A stretch of 64,000 nt of DNA from Gammaproteobacteria bacterium (GTDB lineage Bacteria > Pseudomonadota > Gammaproteobacteria > UBA5861), in NCBI GenBank assembly GCA_022360445.1, contig JAKSCV010000020.1, forward strand, positions 41,472 to 105,471. The letters are read 5' to 3'. A program made the translations under genes and the position numbers. This document shows positions 45,525-53,995 of the stretch, piece by piece; position 1 is the first letter of the stretch, and each line of letters begins with the position of its first letter. The notes below the pieces were generated by a model. That model was given only the letters and a program-made list of their open reading frames with translations. It ran no database searches and was not told where the DNA came from.

Positions 45525-46513
45525 TCGGGTTCCACCGGACGGCTAGGGCGCTGAGCGCCACTCATTGCCATCGACATCACAGCCATACGCACAGCAATGC
45601 CGTTTGTCACTTGCTCAAGAATCACCGAGCGCTCGCCATCTGCAATGCTGGCTTCAATTTCGACGCCACGATTGGTTGGCCCTGGATGCATAACAATACT
45701 GTCGGGTTTGGCAAGCGCGAGCCTTTCTGCTGTCAATCCGTACTCCTGAAAATATTCATCTGCACTGGGTAATAAAGCACCTTGCATACGCTCTTTTTGC
45801 AACCGTAGCATAATGACTACATCCACATCCCGTAGACCGGGATCAAGCCGGTTGAATACCCTCACCCCCATTGCCTCGACTTCCGCTGGAATGAGCGTGT
45901 TGGGCCCGACAACTCTGACGTCCTCAGCCCCCAGAATTCTGAGCGCCCGGATCTGTGAGCGCGCCACGCGCGAATGCAGTATATCCCCAACAATTGCAAT
46001 GCTGAGATCTTCGAATGCCCCTTTGTGTCGGCGAATGGTAAACATATCCAACATCGCTTGTGTGGGGTGTGCATGCCAACCATCACCCGCATTGATGATA
46101 CTCACGTGCTCTTCCACATGTTGCGCAATAAAGTGCGCGGCTCCGGAATCTGAATGCCGGATAATGAACATATCGCACTGCATGGCCTGAAGGTTGCTCA
46201 ACGTGTCGAGCAAGGATTCACCTTTGGACGTGGCCGAGGCGCTGATATTAAGATTCAGCACATCCGCAGAAAGGCGCTTTGCAGCCAACTCGAATGTTGT
46301 TCGCGTACGAGTGCTGCTTTCAAAAAATAAATTAACAACCGTTTTCCCCCGCAACAAGGGGACTTTTTTCACTACTTGGCCTTCGGCGTTTACGAAACCC
46401 TCAGCTGTATTGAGAATATCTTCCAATATGTCACGACTCAGTCCGTGAATGGACAGGAAGTGACGTAGCTGACCCGCTGCATTCAGCTGTATCGAGTTTT
46501 CAGGCGCACTCAT
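45521..46513 (-). CDS. pyrB: Aspartate carbamoyltransferase catalytic subunit
   Basis: A 330-residue enzyme that condenses carbamoyl phosphate and aspartate in pyrimidine synthesis. Phosphate-binding [19 protein letters not shown] and the carbamoyl-binding [17 protein letters not shown] are complete, as is [13 protein letters not shown] near the C-terminus. No pyrI is adjacent; instead PyrC' follows, as in Pseudomonas-type class A enzymes. Overlaps pyrR by 4 bases at its start. Confidence 0.93.
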   Translation of the reverse strand: MSAPENSIQLNAAGQLRHFLSIHGLSRDILEDILNTAEGFVNAEGQVVKKVPLLRGKTVVNLFFESSTRTRTTFELAAKRLSADVLNLNISASATSKGESLLDTLSNLQAMQCDMFIIRHSDSGAAHFIAQHVEEHVSIINAGDGWHAHPTQAMLDMFTIRRHKGAFEDLSIAIVGDILHSRVARSQIRALRILGAEDVRVVGPNTLIPAEVEAMGVRVFNRLDPGLRDVDVVIMLRLQKERMQGALLPSADEYFQEYGLTAERLALAKPDSIVMHPGPTNRGVEIEASIADGERSVILEQVTNGIAVRMAVMSMAMSGAQRPSRPVEPE

Positions 46514-47034
46514 GGTTTTACTCGTGGGGCACTTTCTACCATAAGTAACCCCCGGCTTTTGGGGTCTAGTTTTACGTGTTGGTTCTTGGACAGTGACAAC
46601 TGTATTCCCTTGATATCGGCGCGAATCGGCAGCTCATGACCGTCCCGCTCAACGAGCACGACCAAAATAATCCGTGCCGGCCGGCCATAATCAAATAATG
46701 TATTGATCGCAGCCCGCACCGTGCGCCCGCTGTACAGGACATCATCGACCAAAATGACTGTGCGATCCTCAATATCCCAGGGTAGCGACGAAGACCCTAC
46801 CTCAGGATGCAGCCCGATACGGCTGAAATCATCCCGGTAAAAGTGAATATTCAAGGTGCCTATCGCTTGCTTCAAGTTAAGGCGCTCGGCTAGGTGTTCA
46901 GCAATATCAACACCCCCTCTCTGGATTCCAACCATGCAGAGTTGCTCCAGTGAAGTGTGGCCTAGCAATGTCAGAAGCTCTGAGGACATGGATGCCAACA
47001 TGTGTTCAACGGTTTCTTTGCTTTTAATCCGCAT
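46510..47034 (-). CDS. pyrR: PyrR pyrimidine regulator / uracil phosphoribosyltransferase
   Basis: A 174-residue PRPP-binding protein of the PyrR type. The PRPP loop is [18 protein letters not shown] (residues about 92-109); [17 protein letters not shown] and [15 protein letters not shown] are family blocks. In Bacillus it is an RNA-binding attenuation protein; in Pseudomonas it regulates pyr genes in another manner. Overlaps ruvX by 11 bases and pyrB by 4. Confidence 0.9.
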   Translation of the reverse strand: MRIKSKETVEHMLASMSSELLTLLGHTSLEQLCMVGIQRGGVDIAEHLAERLNLKQAIGTLNIHFYRDDFSRIGLHPEVGSSSLPWDIEDRTVILVDDVLYSGRTVRAAINTLFDYGRPARIILVVLVERDGHELPIRADIKGIQLSLSKNQHVKLDPKSRGLLMVESAPRVKP

Positions 47035-47455
47035 GCGTTTCCAACCACCGCTGCAGAATTAGGGTCGCAGCCACTTTGTCAACATCATGCTTTTCAGTTT
47101 TGCGCCGACGATGCCCTATCTGACGGTTGTGCTTGATGATACTTTTAGCTTCTCGGGAGCTCAATCGCTCATCAGCCAAATGAACAGGCAACCCAAACCG
47201 GCCTTCTAGCTGACGGGCGAACCGCTTTGCACGCGCTGTTATTGCCTGTTCGGTCCCATCCATATGGACAGGCAAACCCACAACCAAGCCTTCAGGCTGC
47301 CATTCATGGATCAAGTTTGTAATCATGTCCCAATCCGGTTTTTCCCGCTGAGCTTCCAGGGTACATAACGGGTTACTGCTCCGCGTAACGGCTTGTCCCA
47401 CCGCGACACCCAAGCGCTTTGTACCATAATCAAACCCCAGAAAAACGCCCTTCAT
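47024..47455 (-). CDS. yqgF: Putative pre-16S rRNA nuclease / Holliday junction resolvase
   Basis: A 143-residue RNase H-like nuclease, YqgF (RuvX). The N-terminal FLGFDYGTKRLGVAVGQAV carries the first catalytic Asp; GLPVHMDGTEQAITARAKRF and HLADERLSSREAKSII supply the Glu and other acidic residues. Involved in maturing the 16S rRNA 5' end in E. coli. Start abuts the yqgE stop, so they are co-transcribed, as in many gammaproteobacteria. Confidence 0.92.
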   Translation of the reverse strand: MKGVFLGFDYGTKRLGVAVGQAVTRSSNPLCTLEAQREKPDWDMITNLIHEWQPEGLVVGLPVHMDGTEQAITARAKRFARQLEGRFGLPVHLADERLSSREAKSIIKHNRQIGHRRRKTEKHDVDKVAATLILQRWLETHAD

Positions 47456-48010
47456 CTAAGCATGGCCGGTATTGCCGACAATTAAGTTAACATCAATGCC
47501 CAAACAGTCGCTCACCGCTTTGAAGCGTTCATCAAGCGGCAGATCAAATAAAATTTCCGTATCGGCCGGACAGTGCAACCAAGCATTTTGTTCGAGTTCA
47601 TGTTCAAGTTGTCCGGCGCCCCAGCCCGCATAACCTACAGCAACGAAAAACTTTTCCGGAGCTTTGTCTTTCGCAATGGCAATCAAAGCTTCGGGGGAGG
47701 TTGATACGCTAACACCATGGCCTGTATCAAGCGTAGAACCCCAATTTTTCTCAACCGGAGAGTGGATAACAAACCCAACTTGAGGGTCTACCGGCCCCCC
47801 ACGGATAACGTTTCTGTGTACGTTCTTCAGGCTACCGGGAATAACCGACATTTGTTTAAACACATCACCCAGCTTTATGTCGAGCGCGTGGTTAATAATA
47901 AAGCCCATCGCACCAGCCTCATCATGCTCGCACAGGTAGACCACGCTCTGTTCAAAGTAACCTTCAATCACAACCGGCACGGATAGCAAGAAGTGGTGGC
48001 TTAGGTTCAT
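47456..48010 (-). CDS. yqgE: YqgE/AlgH family protein
   Basis: A 184-residue protein of the YqgE/AlgH (UPF0301) family. Typical blocks are HFLLSVPVVIEGYFEQSVVY, DEAGAMGFIINHALD, VIRGGPVDPQVGFVIHS and FVAVGYAGWGAGQLEHELEQ. AlgH was linked to alginate regulation in Pseudomonas, but its biochemical role is unknown. First gene of the yqgE-yqgF-pyrR-pyrB-pyrC' operon. Confidence 0.92.
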   Translation of the reverse strand: MNLSHHFLLSVPVVIEGYFEQSVVYLCEHDEAGAMGFIINHALDIKLGDVFKQMSVIPGSLKNVHRNVIRGGPVDPQVGFVIHSPVEKNWGSTLDTGHGVSVSTSPEALIAIAKDKAPEKFFVAVGYAGWGAGQLEHELEQNAWLHCPADTEILFDLPLDERFKAVSDCLGIDVNLIVGNTGHA

Positions 48011-48048
48011 AAAATCGGGCCTCTGATCAGTTCGACAATTATGCTAAC

Positions 48049-48969
48049 TTAATGGGTATAGAGTTGGCTATCATTTCTAAATTCCCATGTTCGAGTAATA
48101 TAGAGAATGTCCGTTTGCTTCCGCAATGCATCAGGCATAGGAGCAAAAGGTGATGCCAGTTTGACGATACGGCGCGCGGCATCATCCAAAACCTGGTGGC
48201 CCGAAGAGCGCCGGATAATTAGTTCGTGCAATGAACCATCTGGCTTTACCGCAACGGCTAACACCAAGGAGCCACTGAGTTTTTGCCGCCTTGCGGCATC
48301 GGGATAATTCAGGTTTCCAATACGTTCAACTTTCTGCACCCATTGATGCATATAGGCTGCAGCGACCGACTCACGAGTACGCGCACTGATGAATTTTTTA
48401 CGTGGCCTTTTAGCATATCGCTCAAGTGAGGCATCGAGCTCTTCACTCAAGCGAGCGATTTCCATGCTTCGCTCGATTAATTCAGCCGAAATAACCGGTT
48501 TTTCCTTTTCAATTACCTTTTTTTTAGAGGTTTTCGGCGCTTGATACTCCGATTGTTTTTGCGTAATGACACGGTCTTTTTCAAGCTTTTTGGTTACTTT
48601 GGGAGAAGAAGCCTGAAGCGGTGCTGGGGCAATACCATTCCGATCAGTTTCTTCTGTCGAGGTGAAGGGAGAAGTTGGCCTTGCCCGGTCATCCGTATTA
48701 CCACCTCCTTCCTGGCTAACCTGTGCGAGGTATTCTGCTTCCTCCGGCGGCGTTTTGGAAATTTGTTTGTTAACCAGAATCACATCCAGAAATTTGATCT
48801 CCGGATTTTTCTTGATTTCATTCGAAAAGCTCACACCGAGTATAAAAATACCATGCAAAACCGCTGCAAAGAACAGGGTTATGCCTAACCGGTCCCCGGT
48901 GTTGGCCACAGAGCTTGGAATAAGCCCATTTGACAGGTGGGTGTGATGTGGGTGTCTTTGCTGAGTCAA
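48049..48969 (-). CDS. TonB-family energy transducer
   Basis: A 306-residue periplasm-spanning protein. A single N-terminal membrane helix (LGITLFFAAVLHGIFILGVS, about residues 28-47) is followed by a long, charged, Lys/Glu-rich stretch and a C-terminal TonB domain (LNYPDAARRQKLSGSLVLAV and SSGHQVLDDAARRIVKLASP). TonB links the proton motive force to outer-membrane transporters. The encoding exbB/exbD genes are not adjacent. Located between yqgE and gshB, as in Pseudomonas. Confidence 0.88.
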   Translation of the reverse strand: MTQQRHPHHTHLSNGLIPSSVANTGDRLGITLFFAAVLHGIFILGVSFSNEIKKNPEIKFLDVILVNKQISKTPPEEAEYLAQVSQEGGGNTDDRARPTSPFTSTEETDRNGIAPAPLQASSPKVTKKLEKDRVITQKQSEYQAPKTSKKKVIEKEKPVISAELIERSMEIARLSEELDASLERYAKRPRKKFISARTRESVAAAYMHQWVQKVERIGNLNYPDAARRQKLSGSLVLAVAVKPDGSLHELIIRRSSGHQVLDDAARRIVKLASPFAPMPDALRKQTDILYITRTWEFRNDSQLYTH

Positions 48970-49063
48970 TGTCTATGTTCTGCTCGAGAAAATGTACGTT
49001 ATTTTCTGGGAGTAATAGACTCAATCATAGGGTATTTGTAACAGGACAAAAGTGACAGCCTCT

Positions 49064-50026
49064 TCATCTTTTTACCTCTTTTACTTTTTGCTCAAGTACA
49101 TCCATTAATTGACCCGCAATATCCAAGTTATGCGCACGGTCTAACTCCCGAATACAGGTCGGACTAGTCACATTGATTTCTGTCAGGTAATCGCCAATGA
49201 CATCCAAACCTACAAAAATTAAGCCTTTTTCTTTCAAGGTAGGGCCGACCTGCTGGCAAATCCAACGATCTCGATCACTCAAAGGTACTGCCACACCCTT
49301 ACCGCCCGCAGCAAGGTTACCACGTGTTTCTCCTTTTGCCGGTATCCGTGCCAGTGCGTAGTCAACAGGCTCACCGTCAATCAGCAGTATGCGTTTATCC
49401 CCTTGTTTAATTTCTTTGATAAACCGTTGGGCCATAATCAATCGTCGGCCCCGATTGGTCATCATTTCCAGAATCACACCCGTATTGGGGTCCTCTTTTC
49501 TTATCCTGAAAATTGATTCACCTCCCATCCCGTCTAGCGGCTTGACAACCACATCACCCTGTTGATGAAGGAATGCTTTGATTCGTTCCATATCTGCACT
49601 GACACACATGGGGGCGCAACACTCAGGAAACCAGAGTGTTGATAGCTTTTCGTTAAAGTCTCTTAAGCTGGCCGGATGATTTAGGACCAGTACACCCTGT
49701 GATTCAGCTTGCTCCAACAGGTATGTACTGTAGATATAGTCCATATCAAAAGGAGGGTCTTTACGCATCAAAAGAATATCGAAAGTTGTTAGCGGAACTG
49801 CGATGGGCTCTTGGAGTTTGAACCAGTCCTTTTGTCTGTCAAAAACCTCCATCCGCCGAACCTGAGCAAACGCCTCTCCATCATGCCAGAACAGGTCTGA
49901 TTGCAATATGTAATCGATATTCCAGCCCTTTTTCTGAGCGGCCAAAAGCATGGCTAAACTACTGTCTTTTTTGGGATTTATATCTTCAATGGGGTCCATC
50001 AGTATAACAAGGGATAAATGGTCCAA
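49064..50026 (-). CDS. gshB: Glutathione synthetase
   Basis: About 320 residues. The N-terminal VILMDPIEDINPKKDSSLAM and LLMRKDPPFDMDYIYSTYLL, and the ATP-grasp blocks VVKPLDGMGGESIF and ARIPAKGETRGNLAAGGKGV, identify prokaryotic glutathione synthetase. Start is TTG 50026, with AGAGG 7 bases upstream; the open frame reaches 50050. Position upstream of, and divergent from, pilG is the Pseudomonas order. Confidence 0.92.
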   Translation of the reverse strand: MDHLSLVILMDPIEDINPKKDSSLAMLLAAQKKGWNIDYILQSDLFWHDGEAFAQVRRMEVFDRQKDWFKLQEPIAVPLTTFDILLMRKDPPFDMDYIYSTYLLEQAESQGVLVLNHPASLRDFNEKLSTLWFPECCAPMCVSADMERIKAFLHQQGDVVVKPLDGMGGESIFRIRKEDPNTGVILEMMTNRGRRLIMAQRFIKEIKQGDKRILLIDGEPVDYALARIPAKGETRGNLAAGGKGVAVPLSDRDRWICQQVGPTLKEKGLIFVGLDVIGDYLTEINVTSPTCIRELDRAHNLDIAGQLMDVLEQKVKEVKR

Positions 50027-50050
50027 TCTTCTGCCTCTCTGTATAATCAA

Positions 50051-50357
50051 CTCAACCCAATTAAACTTCTCATAATGCTTTAATACAAATTTAATCTGCT
50101 ATAAATCACTGGAAAGAAACTAACATTAGTGTGAACTACCGCAAGCTACTCTACCAATTAAGCACATTTTTTGTGATGCGGTTACATAATGTGTCATTGT
50201 TTTCACCGATAAAATATTTAGCCATATTTAGCTTAAAACTGCGTGCTTATCCTCAACTACTTTAAGCACTTTTTGTTTAACTATACTTTTTAAGACCCAG
50301 GCTGTGCATAAAGTTACATAGAACAGCTAAGAATTCACCACGGGAGACTTTTAATTC
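50051..50357. other. Intergenic region between gshB and pilG
   Basis: An AT-rich stretch of 307 bases between divergent genes; no open frame of note. It must hold promoters for gshB and the pil-chp operon, but no clear sigma-54 or sigma-70 match could be fixed by eye. GGGAG at 50342 is a possible, somewhat distant ribosome site for pilG. Confidence 0.5.
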
Positions 50358-50738
50358 GTGTCCAGAGACTTCTCAGACCTAAAAGTAATGGTCATCGATG
50401 ACAGCAAAACAATCCGACGGTCTGCTGAGTCATTACTGACAAAAGAGGGATGTCAGGTCATTACAGCATCGGATGGTTTTGATGCACTGGCTAAAATTGT
50501 CGCCCAGGAACCAGACATTATCTTTGTCGATATTATGATGCCACGCTTGGATGGTTACCAGACGTGTGCACTGATTAAACACAATAGTGTATTTCATAAG
50601 ACGCCTGTCATCATGCTCTCGAGCAAAGACAGTATTTTTGATAAAGCACGAGGTAAAATTGTCGGGTCCGAGCACTACCTGACCAAACCTTTTTCCAAAG
50701 ATGACTTGATAGGTGCTATTTCCAATTATGTTCACTAA
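50358..50738 (+). CDS. pilG: Type IV pilus response regulator PilG
   Basis: A 126-residue single-domain receiver. Acidic pocket MVIDDS (Asp14, Asp15), phospho-acceptor Asp58 in VDIMMPRLDG, and Lys110 in YLTKPF. PilG promotes pilus extension and cAMP signalling in Pseudomonas. Starts with GTG 50358. First of the pilG-pilH-pilI-pilJ-chpA-chpC operon (22 bases to pilH). Confidence 0.92.
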   Translation: MSRDFSDLKVMVIDDSKTIRRSAESLLTKEGCQVITASDGFDALAKIVAQEPDIIFVDIMMPRLDGYQTCALIKHNSVFHKTPVIMLSSKDSIFDKARGKIVGSEHYLTKPFSKDDLIGAISNYVH

Positions 50739-50760
50739 TTTTTTATCGGGAGCAATCTGA

Positions 50761-51129
50761 ATGGCAAGAGTACTGATCGTGGATGATTCACCCACCGAAG
50801 TACACTCACTTCGAGCGATGCTTGAGCGCAATGGGTTCAATGTTGACTCAGCCGCAAATGGCGAAGAAGGCATTGAAAAAGCAAAATCATCTCATCCGGA
50901 CTTGATTTTGATGGATATCGTCATGCCAGGCATGAATGGGTTTCAAGCAACCCGGCGTTTAGCCAAAGACGCTAAAACAGCTGACATTCCTGTCATTATC
51001 GTCTCCACAAAAGGCCAGGAAACAGATGTCGTATGGGGTAAACGCCAAGGCGCGCGCGATTACGTCATTAAGCCGATCAATGAACAAGATCTCATCCAGC
51101 GCGTCAACACCATGTTAGGCTCAACATAG
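50761..51129 (+). CDS. pilH: Type IV pilus response regulator PilH
   Basis: A 122-residue receiver. Asp8 and Asp9 in VLIVDDSP, acceptor Asp52 in LILMDIVMPG, and the lysine in YVIKPIN. PilH opposes PilG, favouring pilus retraction and limiting signalling. GGGAG is 8 bases upstream. Confidence 0.92.
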   Translation: MARVLIVDDSPTEVHSLRAMLERNGFNVDSAANGEEGIEKAKSSHPDLILMDIVMPGMNGFQATRRLAKDAKTADIPVIIVSTKGQETDVVWGKRQGARDYVIKPINEQDLIQRVNTMLGST

Positions 51130-51163
51130 GACCTAGAGATAAAAACCGAGATCGCAATCCATT

Positions 51164-51703
51164 ATGAACGAAAAAAACCCCTTCAACACACTACTAGACT
51201 ACGAGAGACGGCTTGCAGCGATCAATCCCTCTTTTGTCGAAAAAAGTGTCACAAAACAAGAGTGGACAGGCATCGGTTTTAAAGTTGGAACATTGGAATT
51301 ACTTGGGGACATGGGCTTGATCAAAGAAATCATTGACCCTATCCCTTACACCCAAATACCAGGAACAAAGCCTTGGTTCCTGGGCGTCAGTAATCTAAGA
51401 GGCGGACTAATTTCGGCCACAGACCTGCATAGCTTTGCTTTCAACTCACCCGCGAAAATGACCTCTCAATCGAAATGGCTTATATGTGGCACAGAAAGAG
51501 AGAGATTTGCACTCTTAGTCGATAACGTTCTGGGGATGAAACGCTTTTATCAGGAAGACAAGCTCCACAGTTTTGCTGAAACAGAAAATGAAGAAATCAA
51601 TCCTTTTGTCTACGAAGCTTACAAAGAGCAAGAAAAAGTTTGGCCTGTATTTAACATCTTACGCTTCATAAACAGTCAAAAGTTCTTAAACGTTGCTGCT
51701 TAA
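51164..51703 (+). CDS. pilI: CheW-type coupling protein PilI
   Basis: A 179-residue CheW-like adaptor that couples the PilJ receptor to the ChpA kinase. Visible blocks are NPFNTLLDYERRLAAINPSF, PYTQIPGTKPWFLGVSNLRG and VDNVLGMKRFYQED. The size matches PilI (about 178). Next in the operon after pilH. Confidence 0.88.
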   Translation: MNEKNPFNTLLDYERRLAAINPSFVEKSVTKQEWTGIGFKVGTLELLGDMGLIKEIIDPIPYTQIPGTKPWFLGVSNLRGGLISATDLHSFAFNSPAKMTSQSKWLICGTERERFALLVDNVLGMKRFYQEDKLHSFAETENEEINPFVYEAYKEQEKVWPVFNILRFINSQKFLNVAA

Positions 51704-51809
51704 CTGAGGCAAATAATGGATCCCGTGTGAATATTCAGAGCAAACGATAGCATCTTTAAGATGCAAAGGGTTCTGACGTTGCACAAAAAGCACTATTGAG
51801 GGCACTCAC

Positions 51810-53957
51810 ATGAAAATAGCCAAAAAAAACTTTAGCCTTATTAAAAAATTAGGGGCTTACCAAATAATCGCCGTTCTCGCAGCACTCCTGCTGGCGTCAC
51901 TTGCGATTATGGCCACCACATTCGTTTTTGACTCAACCGAGTCACAAAACAACACAGAACATCTCGTTCTCGTTACCGAGCACCAAAAGCTCTCGCAGGA
52001 ACTTGAACAGCTTGTTCAAAAAATGCGGCAAGGCGAGGCGATCGAAGCATCAGCCATCCAGGAAAAAGAAGCAGCAATTAATCGGCTTATTGAGATTTAT
52101 GAAAACGGCGACCCGCAAACAGGACTCCCAGGATTCACGGGCGACTCCAGAGCGCTTTTGAATGATGTCAAGCTGATCTGGCAAAATATGCAACAAGAGG
52201 TCGACACAATTGCGCTGAACCAACAAGGCAACTTAAGCCTCAAAGAGACGGCCCGGCGTATCAGGCCCTATCCCTCTGAGATCATGCAAATATCGAGCGA
52301 TATCACCTTCCTACTCCTGCAGAAAAAGTATCCAATTGACACCATCGTGCATGCCGGACAACTGCAGGTATTACTCCAGTCTATCGTAAAAAATACCAAT
52401 GCAATCCTTTTGGGCGGGGAAAACACAGCCAACGCCATTGAACTGGCATCGAAAGACTCGGATCATTTTGAACAAATCTTGAACGATTTAAAAAGCGGTT
52501 CCACGGAACGCAAAATCAAACCCATAACCGACAAAACGATTTACCAATTATTATCAGACTTGCAGATAAAACGGTACGAACCACTACAAGCTTCCGTCAA
52601 TAGTATGCTCACCCTTGCACCTGCTTTGTATGCCGTTGAAAATGCCGCCTCCAACTTCCAGACACAAAACGCCCAGTCACTGGATGCGCTAAATGCCCTT
52701 GAACAAGCTCTAATCGCCCAGGCAACCACAACCAGTAACGCCGCTTATATCGGCATTGCCTCCGGTGTTATTGCACTGATACTCATAATCTTGATCGGCT
52801 ATGTACTATGGAAAGACTCTCAGTATCGCCTGGCGGAAACAGCCGAAACAAATCGACGTAACCAACATGCGATTCTCAAGCTGCTGGATGAAATGTCCAG
52901 CCTTGCTGACGGTGACTTAAGCTCTTATGCCACGGTGACGGAGGATGTTACCGGAGCAATCGCAGACTCAGTTAACTACGCAATTGATGCGCTTCGGGAC
53001 CTCGTTGCTACCATTAACCGAACGTCTGTTCACATTTCAGATGCGGCACAAACAACACAAAGGACGGCTGAAAAACTCACCGAGGCCAGCGACACTCAGA
53101 AGCAAGAAATTCTCTCAGCAACTCAAGCCATTGCCGAAATGGCGAACAGTATGAACACGGTATCAGAAGAAGCAGAAAGCTCGGTTGAGGTCGCTAAAAA
53201 CTCGCTCGATATTGCAACCAAGGGTGCGCACACCGTCCAAGACAACATCAAGGCCATGGACTTGGTTCGCGAGCAGATTCAAGACACCTCTAAACGAATC
53301 AAACGCCTTGGTGAAAGTTCGCAAGAAATCGGCGATATCATCGGTGTAATTAACGAAATTTCTGACCGTACTAACATCCTCGCACTAAACGCGGCCATTC
53401 AAGCTTCCACAGCAGGCGAAGCTGGCCGAGGATTTGCTGTGGTCGCTGACGAGGTACAACGGCTAGCAGAAAGAACCGGTGACGCAGCAAAACAGGTTGA
53501 AGCGCTGGTGAAAGCGATTCAAACAGATACCAACGAAGCTATTTCATCAATGGAACACACGACAACAGGTGTTGTCAAAGGTGCTCAACTTACTGAAACA
53601 GCCGGTGGTGCGCTCTCTGAAATTGAGCGTGTTTCGAACCAGCTAGCGGGTTTGATTCAGGGCATCTCTCTAAATGCCCAGGAACAATCAAAAGTTGCAT
53701 CTAGCTTAGCTAATGTTATGCAAGTCATCAGCGACATCACAGAACAAACGACCGCAGGCACCCAAGAAACAAACGATTCAATCGGAAATTTGGCTATCTT
53801 GGCGGAAGAATTGAAAGAGTCAGTCAGTGACTTCAAGTTGCCAGAGAGTGAAGAAACGCCTGTTTTTGATGAGGGACCAATTCCTGTTGAAATTGCAAAT
53901 GGGGCTAAGAAACAAAGCAATGAAAATGTTGTGTTCCAAATTGCCACTGAAAAATAA
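51810..53957 (+). CDS. pilJ: Methyl-accepting chemotaxis protein PilJ
   Basis: A 715-residue receptor. An N-terminal membrane helix (about residues 13-35), a periplasmic sensing region of about 270 residues, a second membrane helix (IGIASGVIALILIILIGYVL, about residues 314-333), a HAMP-like stretch and a cytoplasmic MCP domain. The signalling tip is IGVINEISDRTNILALNAA. No cheR or cheB homologue is in the operon, so adaptation may use other genes or be absent. Confidence 0.9.
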   Translation: MKIAKKNFSLIKKLGAYQIIAVLAALLLASLAIMATTFVFDSTESQNNTEHLVLVTEHQKLSQELEQLVQKMRQGEAIEASAIQEKEAAINRLIEIYENGDPQTGLPGFTGDSRALLNDVKLIWQNMQQEVDTIALNQQGNLSLKETARRIRPYPSEIMQISSDITFLLLQKKYPIDTIVHAGQLQVLLQSIVKNTNAILLGGENTANAIELASKDSDHFEQILNDLKSGSTERKIKPITDKTIYQLLSDLQIKRYEPLQASVNSMLTLAPALYAVENAASNFQTQNAQSLDALNALEQALIAQATTTSNAAYIGIASGVIALILIILIGYVLWKDSQYRLAETAETNRRNQHAILKLLDEMSSLADGDLSSYATVTEDVTGAIADSVNYAIDALRDLVATINRTSVHISDAAQTTQRTAEKLTEASDTQKQEILSATQAIAEMANSMNTVSEEAESSVEVAKNSLDIATKGAHTVQDNIKAMDLVREQIQDTSKRIKRLGESSQEIGDIIGVINEISDRTNILALNAAIQASTAGEAGRGFAVVADEVQRLAERTGDAAKQVEALVKAIQTDTNEAISSMEHTTTGVVKGAQLTETAGGALSEIERVSNQLAGLIQGISLNAQEQSKVASSLANVMQVISDITEQTTAGTQETNDSIGNLAILAEELKESVSDFKLPESEETPVFDEGPIPVEIANGAKKQSNENVVFQIATEK

Positions 53958-53995
53958 CGTTTCAAAATGAGTGCGCCCCGAAACAGGTCTTTTTT